Positions 42,609 through 52,700 of a stretch of 64,000 bases of DNA are shown here, one piece after another. The notes below the pieces were generated by a model, which was not told the DNA's origin, did no database searches, and was given only the letters and a program-made list of their open reading frames with translations. Origin of the DNA: Streptomyces tubercidicus (GTDB lineage: Bacteria; Actinomycetota; Actinomycetes; Streptomycetales; Streptomycetaceae); contig NZ_CP114205.1 of NCBI RefSeq assembly GCF_027497495.1, forward strand, positions 1,922,001-1,986,000, given 5' to 3'. The translations under genes and the position numbers were made by a program. Positions within the stretch are counted from its first letter, which is position 1. Each line of letters begins with the position of its first letter.

Positions 42609-44225
42609 ATGAACAGCCCCATGGACACAGCGATTCCGGGCCGGCGCCGTCTCCGGGCCGCCCCCTCCGCACGCACGGCAACGCTGATCACGAGTTGCCT
42701 GGCCGTCTGCCTCGCCCAGATCGCGCTGGCCATGCCCGCGACCTTGAACGGGCTCTTCCAGGAGAGCCTGCACCCGGTCGGCTCCCAGCTCACCTGGATA
42801 TCTGACGCGTTCCTGCTGCCGGTGACCGTACTGGAGCTGACCTTCGGCGTCCTCGGGGACCTGTTCGGCCGCAAGCGGCTGCTGGTCGGCGGCGCGGGGC
42901 TGCTGGCGGTCAGCGAGCTGGTGGCCGCGACCGCCAACGGCATCCCGCAGTTGTGGGCAGGGCAGTTCCTCGGCGGCCTCGGCGCCGCGGCCCTGTTCCC
43001 CACCACCCTCGCCATGGTCGCGGCCGGCACCCATACGCCACGCGACCGGGCCCGGGGCATCGCGGTCTGGACCGCGTCGCTCTCCACCGGTGGCTTCCTC
43101 GCCCCCGTACTCGGCGGGGTTTCCGGAACGTACGGCTCATGGAAGATCTCCTTCGTGATCGTCGCAGCCCTGGCCGTGCTCGTCGCCCTGGCCTGCTGGC
43201 TGTGGGCGGCGGACTCCAGCGCACCGGAAGGACGCTCACTGGACTGGGGTGGCCAACTCACCGTCCTCATCGGCATGTTCGCTCTTGTCTACGCGGTGAT
43301 CCAGGGCCCGGCCGACGGCTGGTCCTCCCCCTCGGTGGTCGGTGCGTTCATCATCGCCACAGTGTTCATGGTGCTGTTCGTCTTCGCGGAGCGCCGGGCC
43401 CGCTCGCCCCTGCTGCGGCTGGACTTGTTCCGCAACCGGTCATTCGCCGTCGTCTCGATCATCACGGTGGTCGGCATGTTCAGCTTCCTCGGCACCGCCT
43501 ACGCCACCAGCATCCGGATGGGGGTGATCCAGCACCAGAGCCCCATGCGGACCTCGGTGGCCTTCGTCCTGCTCGGGGGATTCGCACTGGTCCTCACCCC
43601 TCTCGTCTCACGACTGCTGGAGCGGGCGAACCCCCGCTGGCTGCTCTCCGGCGGCCTTCTGCTGATCGCCACGGGAGACTTCTGGATGGCCACGGTGGAC
43701 ATACGCGACACGTCGCTCGGCGTCCTGTTCGCCCCCTTGGGACTGGTGGGTATCGGCTACGCGTTCAGCGTCGCCTCGCTCACCGCGGTCACCGTGAACA
43801 CGGTGCCGCTCCGCTACGCCGGCATGGCCAGCGCGTCGACAAGCCTGCTCCGGGACTTCGGCTTCACCCTCGGCCCGGCCCTCATCGGCGCGGTCGCACT
43901 CGGCCACGCCGCCTCGGCATTCCGGTCCGGACTGACCGCGTCCTCGCTCGACCCAGCAGTGAAGACCGCCGCCGCAGAGGTCGCCCATACAGGCGGCCCA
44001 CTGGCGGCGAACTCGGTTCCGCCACACTCTGCGCCAGGCCAGGCGATTCCCCTCGCGCGAGAGGCACTCGGCCAGGGCTACTCCCTCGGATACGCCGTCT
44101 GCGGAGCGGCCGCGCTGGCCTCCTGCCTACTGGCCGTCTCGGCCATGCGCGGCGTCAGCCGCCAGCCCCATGGCACGGAGGACTCGCCCACGGAAGACAT
44201 TCCGGCGGAGGCGGTCCCGGAGTAG
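42609..44225 (+). CDS. DHA2-family (EmrB/QacA-like) MFS exporter
   Basis: A 538-residue transporter with about 14 membrane segments, the hallmark of the DHA2 drug:proton antiporter family. It has TWISDAFLLPVTVLELTFG in the first hairpin, GVLGDLFGRKRLL in loop 2-3, and the antiporter-like motif C region GGFLAPVLGGVSG. The ATG at 42609 has GGAAGCGAG eight bases upstream; a GTG at 42591 is in frame but has no binding site. The gene lies at the right end of the catabolic cluster and may export a toxic intermediate. Substrate unknown. Confidence 0.87.
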   Translation: MNSPMDTAIPGRRRLRAAPSARTATLITSCLAVCLAQIALAMPATLNGLFQESLHPVGSQLTWISDAFLLPVTVLELTFGVLGDLFGRKRLLVGGAGLLAVSELVAATANGIPQLWAGQFLGGLGAAALFPTTLAMVAAGTHTPRDRARGIAVWTASLSTGGFLAPVLGGVSGTYGSWKISFVIVAALAVLVALACWLWAADSSAPEGRSLDWGGQLTVLIGMFALVYAVIQGPADGWSSPSVVGAFIIATVFMVLFVFAERRARSPLLRLDLFRNRSFAVVSIITVVGMFSFLGTAYATSIRMGVIQHQSPMRTSVAFVLLGGFALVLTPLVSRLLERANPRWLLSGGLLLIATGDFWMATVDIRDTSLGVLFAPLGLVGIGYAFSVASLTAVTVNTVPLRYAGMASASTSLLRDFGFTLGPALIGAVALGHAASAFRSGLTASSLDPAVKTAAAEVAHTGGPLAANSVPPHSAPGQAIPLAREALGQGYSLGYAVCGAAALASCLLAVSAMRGVSRQPHGTEDSPTEDIPAEAVPE

Positions 44226-44961
44226 CAGTAGACAGTCAGGTGGTCATTGCAGCTCTTGCAGCTTCGCCGCGGTGGCCGGCGCCGCCAGAGCGCCCACACC
44301 ACGCATCACACGCACAGGAAAAACCCATCTCAGGCGCTCTTATCCGCCCGCGCAAGAATGACCACACACTCAACGTGGTGCGTCATCGGAATCGCGTCGG
44401 CCAGGCTTACATCGAGAGGAACAGCAGGTCAGACGGGGTTTTTCAGCCCAGCGTGCGAAGTCTCAGCTAGCCGGAGCGTCACGGCAGGTAGGGCCGACAC
44501 TCAGGAGTGCATTCAGCCGCTCCGCGTGCCGCTCAACAGCCCGTGCCGCCGAACCCATGCCCGGCAACAGTAGTGACGGTTACAGAGTTAAGGCGCACCG
44601 AGCGCGCTGACGACGCCTTCGGCCGCCTGCGGCCTCGCCCCATACCAGAAGTGTTGGCCACGATCCCACCGATAAGGTTGGCCGCCGCGATCTCGCCGAG
44701 CTCGACCAAGCCTGCGTCCTCGGTGCCACCGCGGCTGAACTCGCCCTGGCCTGCCTGGCCGAATCCATTCACGGTGCACCCCGCCCCGGTCCACCGCCTC
44801 CAGCTCTGGCCTACAGGCTCTCTGCCGAAGCGAACATCCCTCCCCTCGTTGCCAGTTCCACCCTTTAGGATTTAGCCGGGGGTACAGCCAGGCTTCCCGA
44901 ACGCGCCGACAGAGATGCGGCAGGTACGCACGCAACACAAGCACCACAGACGGGGAGCCGC
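44226..44961. other. Junction region with decayed gene fragments before the BREX operon
   Basis: A 736-base gap with no intact gene. The minus strand at 44330-44428 holds a fragment resembling an RNA methyltransferase tail. On the plus strand one frame is open from 44611 to a TAG at 44866-44868 and has normal protein character (RRDLAELDQACVLGATAAEL...), but it has no ATG, GTG or TTG start, so it looks like a headless remnant that I cannot identify. The promoter of pglW must lie in the last 90 bases. This patchwork suggests insertion or deletion at the edge of a mobile defence island. Confidence 0.55.
44330..44428 (-). pseudogene. C-terminal fragment resembling a TrmA/RlmD-type uracil methyltransferase
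   Basis: Only 32 codons are open between two in-frame stops. They encode ADAIPMTHHVECVVILAR near the end; the FPMTHHVECV motif is characteristic of the extreme C-terminus of the TrmA/RumA family of RNA 5-methyluridine methyltransferases. Nothing upstream continues the protein, so this would be the stub of a deleted gene. The match is short, so confidence is limited. Confidence 0.45.
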
Positions 44962-47900
44962 ATGCTGGAAGGCCGGTGGACGACGGTCACCGAGTCCGAG
45001 TATGAGCACGAGCGCCGCGGTCTCGAGGCGATCCGCAGGCGCCTCCCGAACGAGGAGCCGTGGCGCGCCTGGTCAAACTTCACGTTCACCGCGAACAGCG
45101 GGCACGTCCGTGAGAGCGATCTTCTGGTGGTAGCGCCGGCCGGGGTGTTCCTGGTCGAGCTGAAAGACTGGCACGGATCAGTGAGCGGCGGCGGCAACGA
45201 CTGGGTACAGACCACGCCCGGTGGGACCAACCGTCGGCACAGCAATCCGCTGCACCTGTCGAACCGAAAGGCCAAGGAGCTGTCGGGCCTGATCAACGAG
45301 GTTTCCGGCCGCCCCGGGGGCCGACCGAGGATCTGGGTGGGTGAGGCGGTCTGCTTCACCGACGACAAGCTTCGGGTGAATCTTCCGGCCGCCGACATGA
45401 ATGGCGTATTCACGGTCAAGCGATTAGTGGAGATGCTGGCCGAGCCGCCGGGAGATGCCCGCCACCGGACCACGGCCGAGACGTCCCGCCATGTCGACGC
45501 GGCTCTGAAGAAGCTCGGTATTGCGCCCATCCGCCGCCATTACGAGGTGGGTTCCTACCTCCTGGAGGCGAAGGCGTTCGACTCCGGGCCAACCTGGGCA
45601 GACTATCTGGGCCGCCACTCCCAACTGCACGATCTGGCGCGGGTACGGGTCTTCCTCAGTGAACGTGGCGCATCCGACGACGAGCGGCGTTCGGTGGAGC
45701 GGGCCGCCGCCCGCGAGGCCTCGGTCCTCAGTCGGTTTCGGCATCCCGGCGCGGTGCAGCTGAAAAACTATCTTCCGTCGGGGCATCCGGCCGGGCCCAC
45801 GATCCTCTTCGACTACCACCCGGAGACGCTGCGCCTGGACGACTACCTGGTCCAGCACGGGGAGCGTCTGGACCTGAAGGGGCGCCTCGCGCTGGTGCGG
45901 CAGCTTGCCGAGACGGTGCGTTCCGCGCATTCTCGGCGAGTTCACCACCGCACGCTGTCGGCGCACGCGGTGCATGTGATTCCGCGCGACCGTGGCCCGC
46001 GCGAGCGAGAACTCGGCGAAGAAAAGCGCTGGCTGCGGCCGTGGCCGCAGATCGCGGACTGGCAGATAGCCACCGGCCAAAGCGCCAGCGGCGGCCGGCC
46101 GCTTACCCTGGCACCGACCCATGTGTCGGGGTTCCATCTCTCGGAGCAGGCTGATCCGTATCTGGCGCCGGAGATAAGGATTCCGAAGGCCGATCCGGTG
46201 CGCCTCGATGTGTACGGGCTCGGCGTGCTCACCTATCTGCTAGTCACCGGGCAGGCGCCCGGCGCGAGCCAGAACGAGGTCATGGCGCGCCTGGAGGCCG
46301 GCGAGACTCTGCGTCCGAGCGCGCTGGTCGACGGTCTCCATCCTGACGTCGACGATCTGGTGGAGGCATCCACCGCGTACGAACCGGGCCGGCGTCTGTC
46401 CACGGTCGACGATTTCCTGGAGATGCTGGAGTACGTCGAGCAGGCGTTCGTCGAGGAGGCCTCGGTCGACGGGGGCGGTTCTGCCGACGCGAGCGGGGAT
46501 GGTGGTTCGGCCACAAGCACGGGCGAGGAGCGGTCCGGGCCGGAGAAGGATCCGCTGGAGGCGGTGGCCGGGGATGTGCTGGCCAGGCGCTGGGAGGTCG
46601 TGCGCCGCCTCGGTACGGGCTCGACCTCCCGGGCGTTCCTGGTACGGGACTTGGAGGGCGAGCCGCGCCGGAGCGGCGCCCTGCCGGTCGCGGTGTTGAA
46701 GGTCGCACTGAGTGAGGCCAAGCACGCGGTCCTGGATCGGGAGGCGGAGGTCCTGGGCCGTATCCACCGGGATTCCAGCATCATCGCGCTGTACGAGCGG
46801 GAGCCGCTCACACTGGCCGGACGCCGGGTCCTGGTCCTGGAGTACGTGGGCGACAGCCGGGAGTTGAAGGAGCGGGACGGGGGCGCAGGGAAGGGGCCGC
46901 GCCGACGTGAAGACACCGTCGCCCGCCAACTGCGGGACAACGGCCGCCTCGGCATGGACCAGTTGGAGGCCTACGGGAAGTACCTGATCGGCGCGGTGGA
47001 GCACCTGGAGGCGGAGGGGATCTGGCACCGGGACCTGAAGCCGGACAACATTGCGATACGGGTCCGTCCCAACGGCACCCGGCAGCTGGTGCTGATCGAT
47101 TTCTCGCTCGCCGGGTATCCGGCGAAGGAGGTCGAGGCGGGTACCGAGGGCTATCTCGACCCGTTCGTGGGGATCATTACGCGCGGCTCGTACGACGGGC
47201 ATGCCGAGCGGTACGCGCTGGCCGTCACTCTGTATGAGATGGCCTCGAACGAGCTGCCACGCTGGGGCGACGGCTCGGTCACGGCCCGGCAGACGGACGC
47301 GAAGGAGTGGCCGTACCCACACCTCGCATCCGACGCCTTCGAACCGGCCGTTCACGACGGCCTGTTGGAGTTCTTCCGTAAGGCGCTGGCCCGGGACGTG
47401 AAGGACCGTTTCCCGGACCTGAAGCCGATGGAGCGCGCCTGGCAGCGCATCTTCCTGGACGCACAGCAGACGACGGCGCCGAGCACCGGTCACGGTGAGA
47501 AGTCGGGGCGCGGCGCGAAGGGCGGCACAGACGCGGTCGCCCAGTCGGCTGCGGAGCCGCGGATCGGGCGGGAGGACGACGACGTCTCCGCCGAGCAGGT
47601 CCGCGACCAGCAGGCCGAGCGTGCCGACCGGAAGACGCCGCTGTCGGTGGCCGGTCTGACGGTCTCAGCGCAGTCGCAGCTGTTTGCGATGGAACTGAAC
47701 ACCGTCGGGGACGTCCTGGAGTACTCGGCGAAGAAGTTCCTGACCGCGCCGGGCATGGGTTCGCGTACCCGGGAGGAGATCCAGCGCCGGCAGAAGGAGT
47801 GGAACACACGCCTGGGCAAGGCGGCCCCTACGCCGCTCAGCGCGGAGGCCCGCAAGGCAGCGGGGCAGGAGCTCTCCGACCTGGAACGGACGGTAGCGGA

Positions 47901-49659
47901 GTCGGTCGCTGCGGCCGGCGCGGACGTCACCGACCCGCAGGTGCTCCGCGGCCTGAGCCTGGATGCGCTCGCCTCCCGCCTGGTGCCGAGGCCGTCTGGT
48001 GGTAACGCCCGCTCCAACGCCAAGGAGCGTGAGGTGGTCCGGCTGTTGCTGAGGCTGCCCGACGAGGCGGGCAAGCTGCCCGAGGGCCTGGCGTGGGTCC
48101 GGCAGCGGGATGTCGCCGATGCGGTAGGTCTGACCGCGGGCCGTATCCCGCACATCGTGAAGAAAGCGCGCGAGCGCTGGCACGAGGACGCTGCCCTGGA
48201 GCTGCTGCGTGAGCAGGTGGTGGAGCTCCTCACCGAGCGCGGCCGGGTGGCCCCGGTGATCGAGCTCGCGGATGCACTGATAGCCCGGCGTGGCACGCAG
48301 CACGTGGAGCGGCGCGACCGGCGTGCACTCGCCGTCTCGCTACTGCGTGCGGTGGTGGAACGCGAGAGTTACAACGAAGACAACGAGTCCCCGCCACTCT
48401 TCCGCTACTTCCACGCCCGGATACCCAAGGGCACCGATCCGGTGCTCGGCCTGCTCGCTCTGGACGTCCGAGAGGACGTGGACGGCCCGGACACCCCGAC
48501 GCTGCCCGCCTTGCAGGAGTACGCCCTGAACCTGGGCGCGCGGGCGGACCGGCTCGCGGCGCTTGAGTCCCTGCCGACGGCGAGCACGGTCCTCACCGAG
48601 CTGGACACGGTGCGCCGGCCGCCTGGCAGCCTGGGCTGGGACGAACGGCGCACCGCCGAGATCGCAGTCGCAGCCTCCACCCGGGCCGCCCTCACCCCGC
48701 GTCTGGAAATCTACCCGCGCGACCTGCACCTGGTGCGCGCGCTGCGGATCACCCAGGCCGGCGTGGTCGCCGTGCAGCCGGGCGTCGAAGAGGAGCGGCA
48801 GCCGGGCCTGACGGTGGACGCCCTGCACAAGCGGGTCGCCACCCGCTTCCCCGACCTGGGCACCGATCCTCTCGCACCACGCGAACTGCCCACAGGCAGC
48901 GCCCTGGTCCGCGACCTGAAGCAGGCCGGCTTCGAGCTGAAGCTGGCCACCCGCTACGACAAGGTGCTCCGGCTCATCCCGGAACGCCCGGCCGGAGACG
49001 CCACCGCCGGTCTGACCTCCGCGAGTTGGGGCGCATCGGCGGCGCGCCGTTCCGCCCCCACCCAGTACGACGCGGACGCGGCCGTCGCCGCCGCCGTCAA
49101 GGCCGAGCACCGCCTCGCGCACTCGGCACAGCAGGACGGCTTCCGGGTCCTGACCGTGCCCCAGCGGCGCGCCGAGGCCGCGGTGCGGTGGCTGGCCGGC
49201 AAGCCGTACGGGGCGCGGCCGGTGTCGCTGACCGGACTCTTCGTGGCTGAACTGCGCGGCGTGGTCAGCGAGGCGGCCCGCCCGACCTGGGAGACCATCC
49301 TCAAGGCGGACGCCGCCGAACCGGGCAGCCGGGCCCACCAGCAGTTGCGCATCCGCACCGACAAGGCGTGGGGGCGCATCGAACCGCGGCTGCGGGAGCG
49401 GCTGGCGGAGGAGCCCGGCCCGTTGCTCCTCACCGACACCGCGGTTCTCGCCCGGTACGACGCACTCGACCTGCTCGGGCGGCTCGCGGAGGAGGCACGG
49501 CAGGGCGGCAGCCCGCTGTGGCTGCTCGTGGCGCAGTCCGACCCGGCACGGGCACCGCGGCTGGCGGGGCAGAACGTGCCGTACCAGGCGGGGTTCGACG
49601 AGTGGGTCGTCGTACCGGATGCCTGGGTAGCGCGTAGACACGTCGCGCCGGACGCCTGA
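44962..49659 (+). CDS. pglW: PglW: NERD-domain, dual-kinase-domain component of type 2 BREX
   Basis: A 1565-residue protein. Residues about 20-150 form a NERD nuclease-like domain (SDLLVVAPAGVFLVELKDW carries the D...ExK core). Residues about 190-500 form a kinase-like domain that has lost catalysis: HRTL replaces HRDL and ADWQ stands where DFG is expected. A second kinase domain, about 535-830, looks active, with Lys580, HRDLKPDN (Asp691) and a DFS metal loop. The rest is a long helical region. PglW is the serine/threonine kinase of the phage growth limitation system and the defining component of type 2 BREX. The ATG at 44962 follows GGGGAG; pglX starts 60 bases after the stop. Confidence 0.92.
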   Translation: MLEGRWTTVTESEYEHERRGLEAIRRRLPNEEPWRAWSNFTFTANSGHVRESDLLVVAPAGVFLVELKDWHGSVSGGGNDWVQTTPGGTNRRHSNPLHLSNRKAKELSGLINEVSGRPGGRPRIWVGEAVCFTDDKLRVNLPAADMNGVFTVKRLVEMLAEPPGDARHRTTAETSRHVDAALKKLGIAPIRRHYEVGSYLLEAKAFDSGPTWADYLGRHSQLHDLARVRVFLSERGASDDERRSVERAAAREASVLSRFRHPGAVQLKNYLPSGHPAGPTILFDYHPETLRLDDYLVQHGERLDLKGRLALVRQLAETVRSAHSRRVHHRTLSAHAVHVIPRDRGPRERELGEEKRWLRPWPQIADWQIATGQSASGGRPLTLAPTHVSGFHLSEQADPYLAPEIRIPKADPVRLDVYGLGVLTYLLVTGQAPGASQNEVMARLEAGETLRPSALVDGLHPDVDDLVEASTAYEPGRRLSTVDDFLEMLEYVEQAFVEEASVDGGGSADASGDGGSATSTGEERSGPEKDPLEAVAGDVLARRWEVVRRLGTGSTSRAFLVRDLEGEPRRSGALPVAVLKVALSEAKHAVLDREAEVLGRIHRDSSIIALYEREPLTLAGRRVLVLEYVGDSRELKERDGGAGKGPRRREDTVARQLRDNGRLGMDQLEAYGKYLIGAVEHLEAEGIWHRDLKPDNIAIRVRPNGTRQLVLIDFSLAGYPAKEVEAGTEGYLDPFVGIITRGSYDGHAERYALAVTLYEMASNELPRWGDGSVTARQTDAKEWPYPHLASDAFEPAVHDGLLEFFRKALARDVKDRFPDLKPMERAWQRIFLDAQQTTAPSTGHGEKSGRGAKGGTDAVAQSAAEPRIGREDDDVSAEQVRDQQAERADRKTPLSVAGLTVSAQSQLFAMELNTVGDVLEYSAKKFLTAPGMGSRTREEIQRRQKEWNTRLGKAAPTPLSAEARKAAGQELSDLERTVAESVAAAGADVTDPQVLRGLSLDALASRLVPRPSGGNARSNAKEREVVRLLLRLPDEAGKLPEGLAWVRQRDVADAVGLTAGRIPHIVKKARERWHEDAALELLREQVVELLTERGRVAPVIELADALIARRGTQHVERRDRRALAVSLLRAVVERESYNEDNESPPLFRYFHARIPKGTDPVLGLLALDVREDVDGPDTPTLPALQEYALNLGARADRLAALESLPTASTVLTELDTVRRPPGSLGWDERRTAEIAVAASTRAALTPRLEIYPRDLHLVRALRITQAGVVAVQPGVEEERQPGLTVDALHKRVATRFPDLGTDPLAPRELPTGSALVRDLKQAGFELKLATRYDKVLRLIPERPAGDATAGLTSASWGASAARRSAPTQYDADAAVAAAVKAEHRLAHSAQQDGFRVLTVPQRRAEAAVRWLAGKPYGARPVSLTGLFVAELRGVVSEAARPTWETILKADAAEPGSRAHQQLRIRTDKAWGRIEPRLRERLAEEPGPLLLTDTAVLARYDALDLLGRLAEEARQGGSPLWLLVAQSDPARAPRLAGQNVPYQAGFDEWVVVPDAWVARRHVAPDA

Positions 49660-49719
49660 CCCGCTCCCCCTCTCACCTCATCTCCTTCCTTCCTCTCCTA
49701 CTCTCCACAGGAGCCGTTC

Positions 49720-52700
49720 GTGATCGACCGCAAGAGCCTCCTCACCGATCTGCAAAAGCAGGTCAAGGCGGCAGAGAGCGACCTGGAACAGCAGGTCAAA
49801 GCCGTCCCCGAGGTCGGGACGCGGCTGCGCGGCGAGTACGAGCAAGCACGGAAGCTGGGCCGTACGGCGGCGGCGTGGAACGCCTGGCTCGGCGAGCGGA
49901 TCACGCAGGTCGCGGTGGCCTGGGTACTCGGCACGGTCTTCGTCCGCTTCAGCGAAGACAACCGGCTGATCGCCGAGCCGTACATCACCTCCCCCGACGT
50001 GGCCGGCCGGGAGACCGCCCAGGCGCGGTACGAGGAGTACCTGGAGAAGGACGCCGACCCGACGTACCGAGGATGGCTGGAGACCGCGTTCGCCGAGTTA
50101 GGCGCCGGGCAGGCCGGGCGGCTGCTCTTCGACCGCGACCACAACCCGCTCTATCAAATCCCGCTCTCGCACGACGGGGCGGGCGCGTTACTCGCGTTCT
50201 GGCGGGAACAGCGGGCCGGCGAAGGTCAGGACGACGGGGACGGCCGGAGTGGGGGCGGCGGCCCGATCCTCGCGCACGACTTCACCGACCCGCTGAGCGA
50301 GGACGGCACCGAGGGCTGGGACACCCGCTTCCTGGGCGACCTGTACCAGGACCTCAGCGAGGCGGCCCGCAAGACGTACGCGCTGCTGCAGACACCGGAG
50401 TTCGTGGAGGAGTTCATCCTCGATCGGACGATGACCCCTGCGGTACGGGAGTTCGGCTTCGAAAAGCTGAAGATGATCGACCCGACCTGCGGCTCCGGAC
50501 ACTTCGTACTCGGCGCGTTCCGGCGCCTGGTGCGCATGTGGGCCGAGAAGCGGCCCGAGGTCGGCCCGTACGAGCGGGTACGTGCGGCGCTCAAGTCGGT
50601 ACACGGTGTGGATCTCAACCCGTTCGCGGTCGCGGTGGCCCGATTCCGGCTCCTGGTCGCGGCGATGGCCGCGAGCGGCATGCGGACCTTCGAGGAGGCG
50701 CGGCGTTACAAGTGGCCGATTCAGCTCGCGGTGGGCGACTCACTCATCAAGGACCGGCAGCTGGAGCTGCAGCTGGGGCTCGGGCTTGAGGAGGAGGAAG
50801 GCGGCGCGGCCGGTGATCCGCTCGCCGAATTCTCGTACGCGACGGAGGACGTGAACGGGTACCCCAGGATCCTGGAGCCGGGGCGGTACCACGTGGTGGT
50901 GGGCAATCCGCCGTACATCACGGTCAAGGACAAGAAGCTCAACCAGCTGTACCGGAAGCTGTACAACGCCTGCGCCGGCACGTACGCGCTGTCCGTTCCC
51001 TTCGCCCAGCGGTTCTTTGAGCTGGCCAAGCAAGGCGGGGCCGACGGAAACGGCTATGGCATGGTCGGCCAAATCACCGCGAACTCCTTTATGAAGCGGG
51101 AGTTCGGTACGAAGCTCATCGAAGAGTACTTCGCCCACAAGGTCGAACTCACCGAGGTCATCGACACGTCGGGGGCGTTCATCCCGGGGCACGGGACGCC
51201 GACGGTGATCCTCGTGGGACGGTCGAGAGAGGGCTCGAATCGGCAGGCGACAATCCGGACGGTGCGGAGCGTGCAGGGGGAGCCTTCGGCGCCAGAAAAA
51301 GCTGAGGAAGGAATCGTGTGGCAAGCGATCGTCGCACAGATCGACAAACCGGGAAGTGCGGGCGAGAATATTTCGGTCGATAACCTTGACCGCGAGCACT
51401 ACTTTTCGACCCAACCATGGGTCCTCACTGATGGGGGTCGAGAGATTCTCGATTTCCTTTGTGCTCCAAAATCCAAAAAACTTGGCGATCTGACAGAAAG
51501 TATTGGACGCACGACAAATAGCGGAGCAGACGATGCCTATCTTGTCGACCCCTCCACCCCTCGAAGACTTCGACTCCGAGGCGAATTTCGAGCATTCGTC
51601 ACTGGTATCGACGTGCGCGACTACTCAATCGACAGCACACAGGAGATCGCGAACCCCTATCGAGACCAATCAAACAAGGACCCAATTTCCGAGCAGGCGG
51701 ATCTAGTCCAGAAATTCCTCTGGCCCAACCGCATCGTACTCGCCAACAGGGCCATGTTCGGAAAAATGGTGACCGACCATGCACCTTGGTATGTCCATCT
51801 GGAAAACTACTGGAAGAAGCTCTCTACACCATTTTCAATCACCTTCGCCGAAGTGACAACACACAATCATTTTGCACTGGCTAGAGGAGGGAAAGTATTC
51901 AAACAAACGGCACCAGTCATCAAGCTACAAAAGGAGGCAACCGAGGAACACTACGTACGACTACTCGGACTACTCAATAGCTCCACGGCAGGGCTTTGGC
52001 TCAAGCTGGTAAGTCACGACAAAGGAATTCGCGGAGAAGGTGGAGGCTTCACTAGCGATGACTGGGAGCGCTTCTATCAATTCAATGGAACCAACGTCGG
52101 GAAGTTCCCTCTCCCTGCCGGATACCCCACCGCCCTCGCCACCGAGCTCGACTCTCTCGCCCAGCAGCTCGCCGCGACGACCCCCACCTCCCTGGCCGCC
52201 AAGTCCATCCCCACTGCCCCCGCCCTCCGCGAAACCCAGTCCCGCTACACCTCCACCCGTGCCCGCATGATCGCCCTCCAGGAAGAGCTGGACTGGCAGG
52301 TCTACTCCCTCTACAACCTGCACGCCGAGGACCTACGCCTGCCCGACGTCTCCGCCGTACCCGAACTCGCCTTAGGTGAACGAGCCTTCGAGATCGTGCT
52401 CGCGCGGCGGGTCGAGGCGGGGGAAGCAAGCGGCGAGTGGTTCAAGCGCCACGGGTCCACCCCCCTCACGGAGATTCCCACACACTGGCCCGACGCCTAC
52501 CGCGACCTCGTGCAGAAGCGCATCGACGCCATCGAGTCGAACCGCGCCATCGGCATGGTGGAGCGCCCCGAGTACAAACGCCGCTGGGCCACCGAGGGCT
52601 GGGACGCGATGCGGCAGAAGGCGCTGAAGTCCTGGCTGCTCGACCGGGTCGAGGACCGCGCGTACTGGTTCGACGCCAGCGGCAACCCCACCGTCACCAC

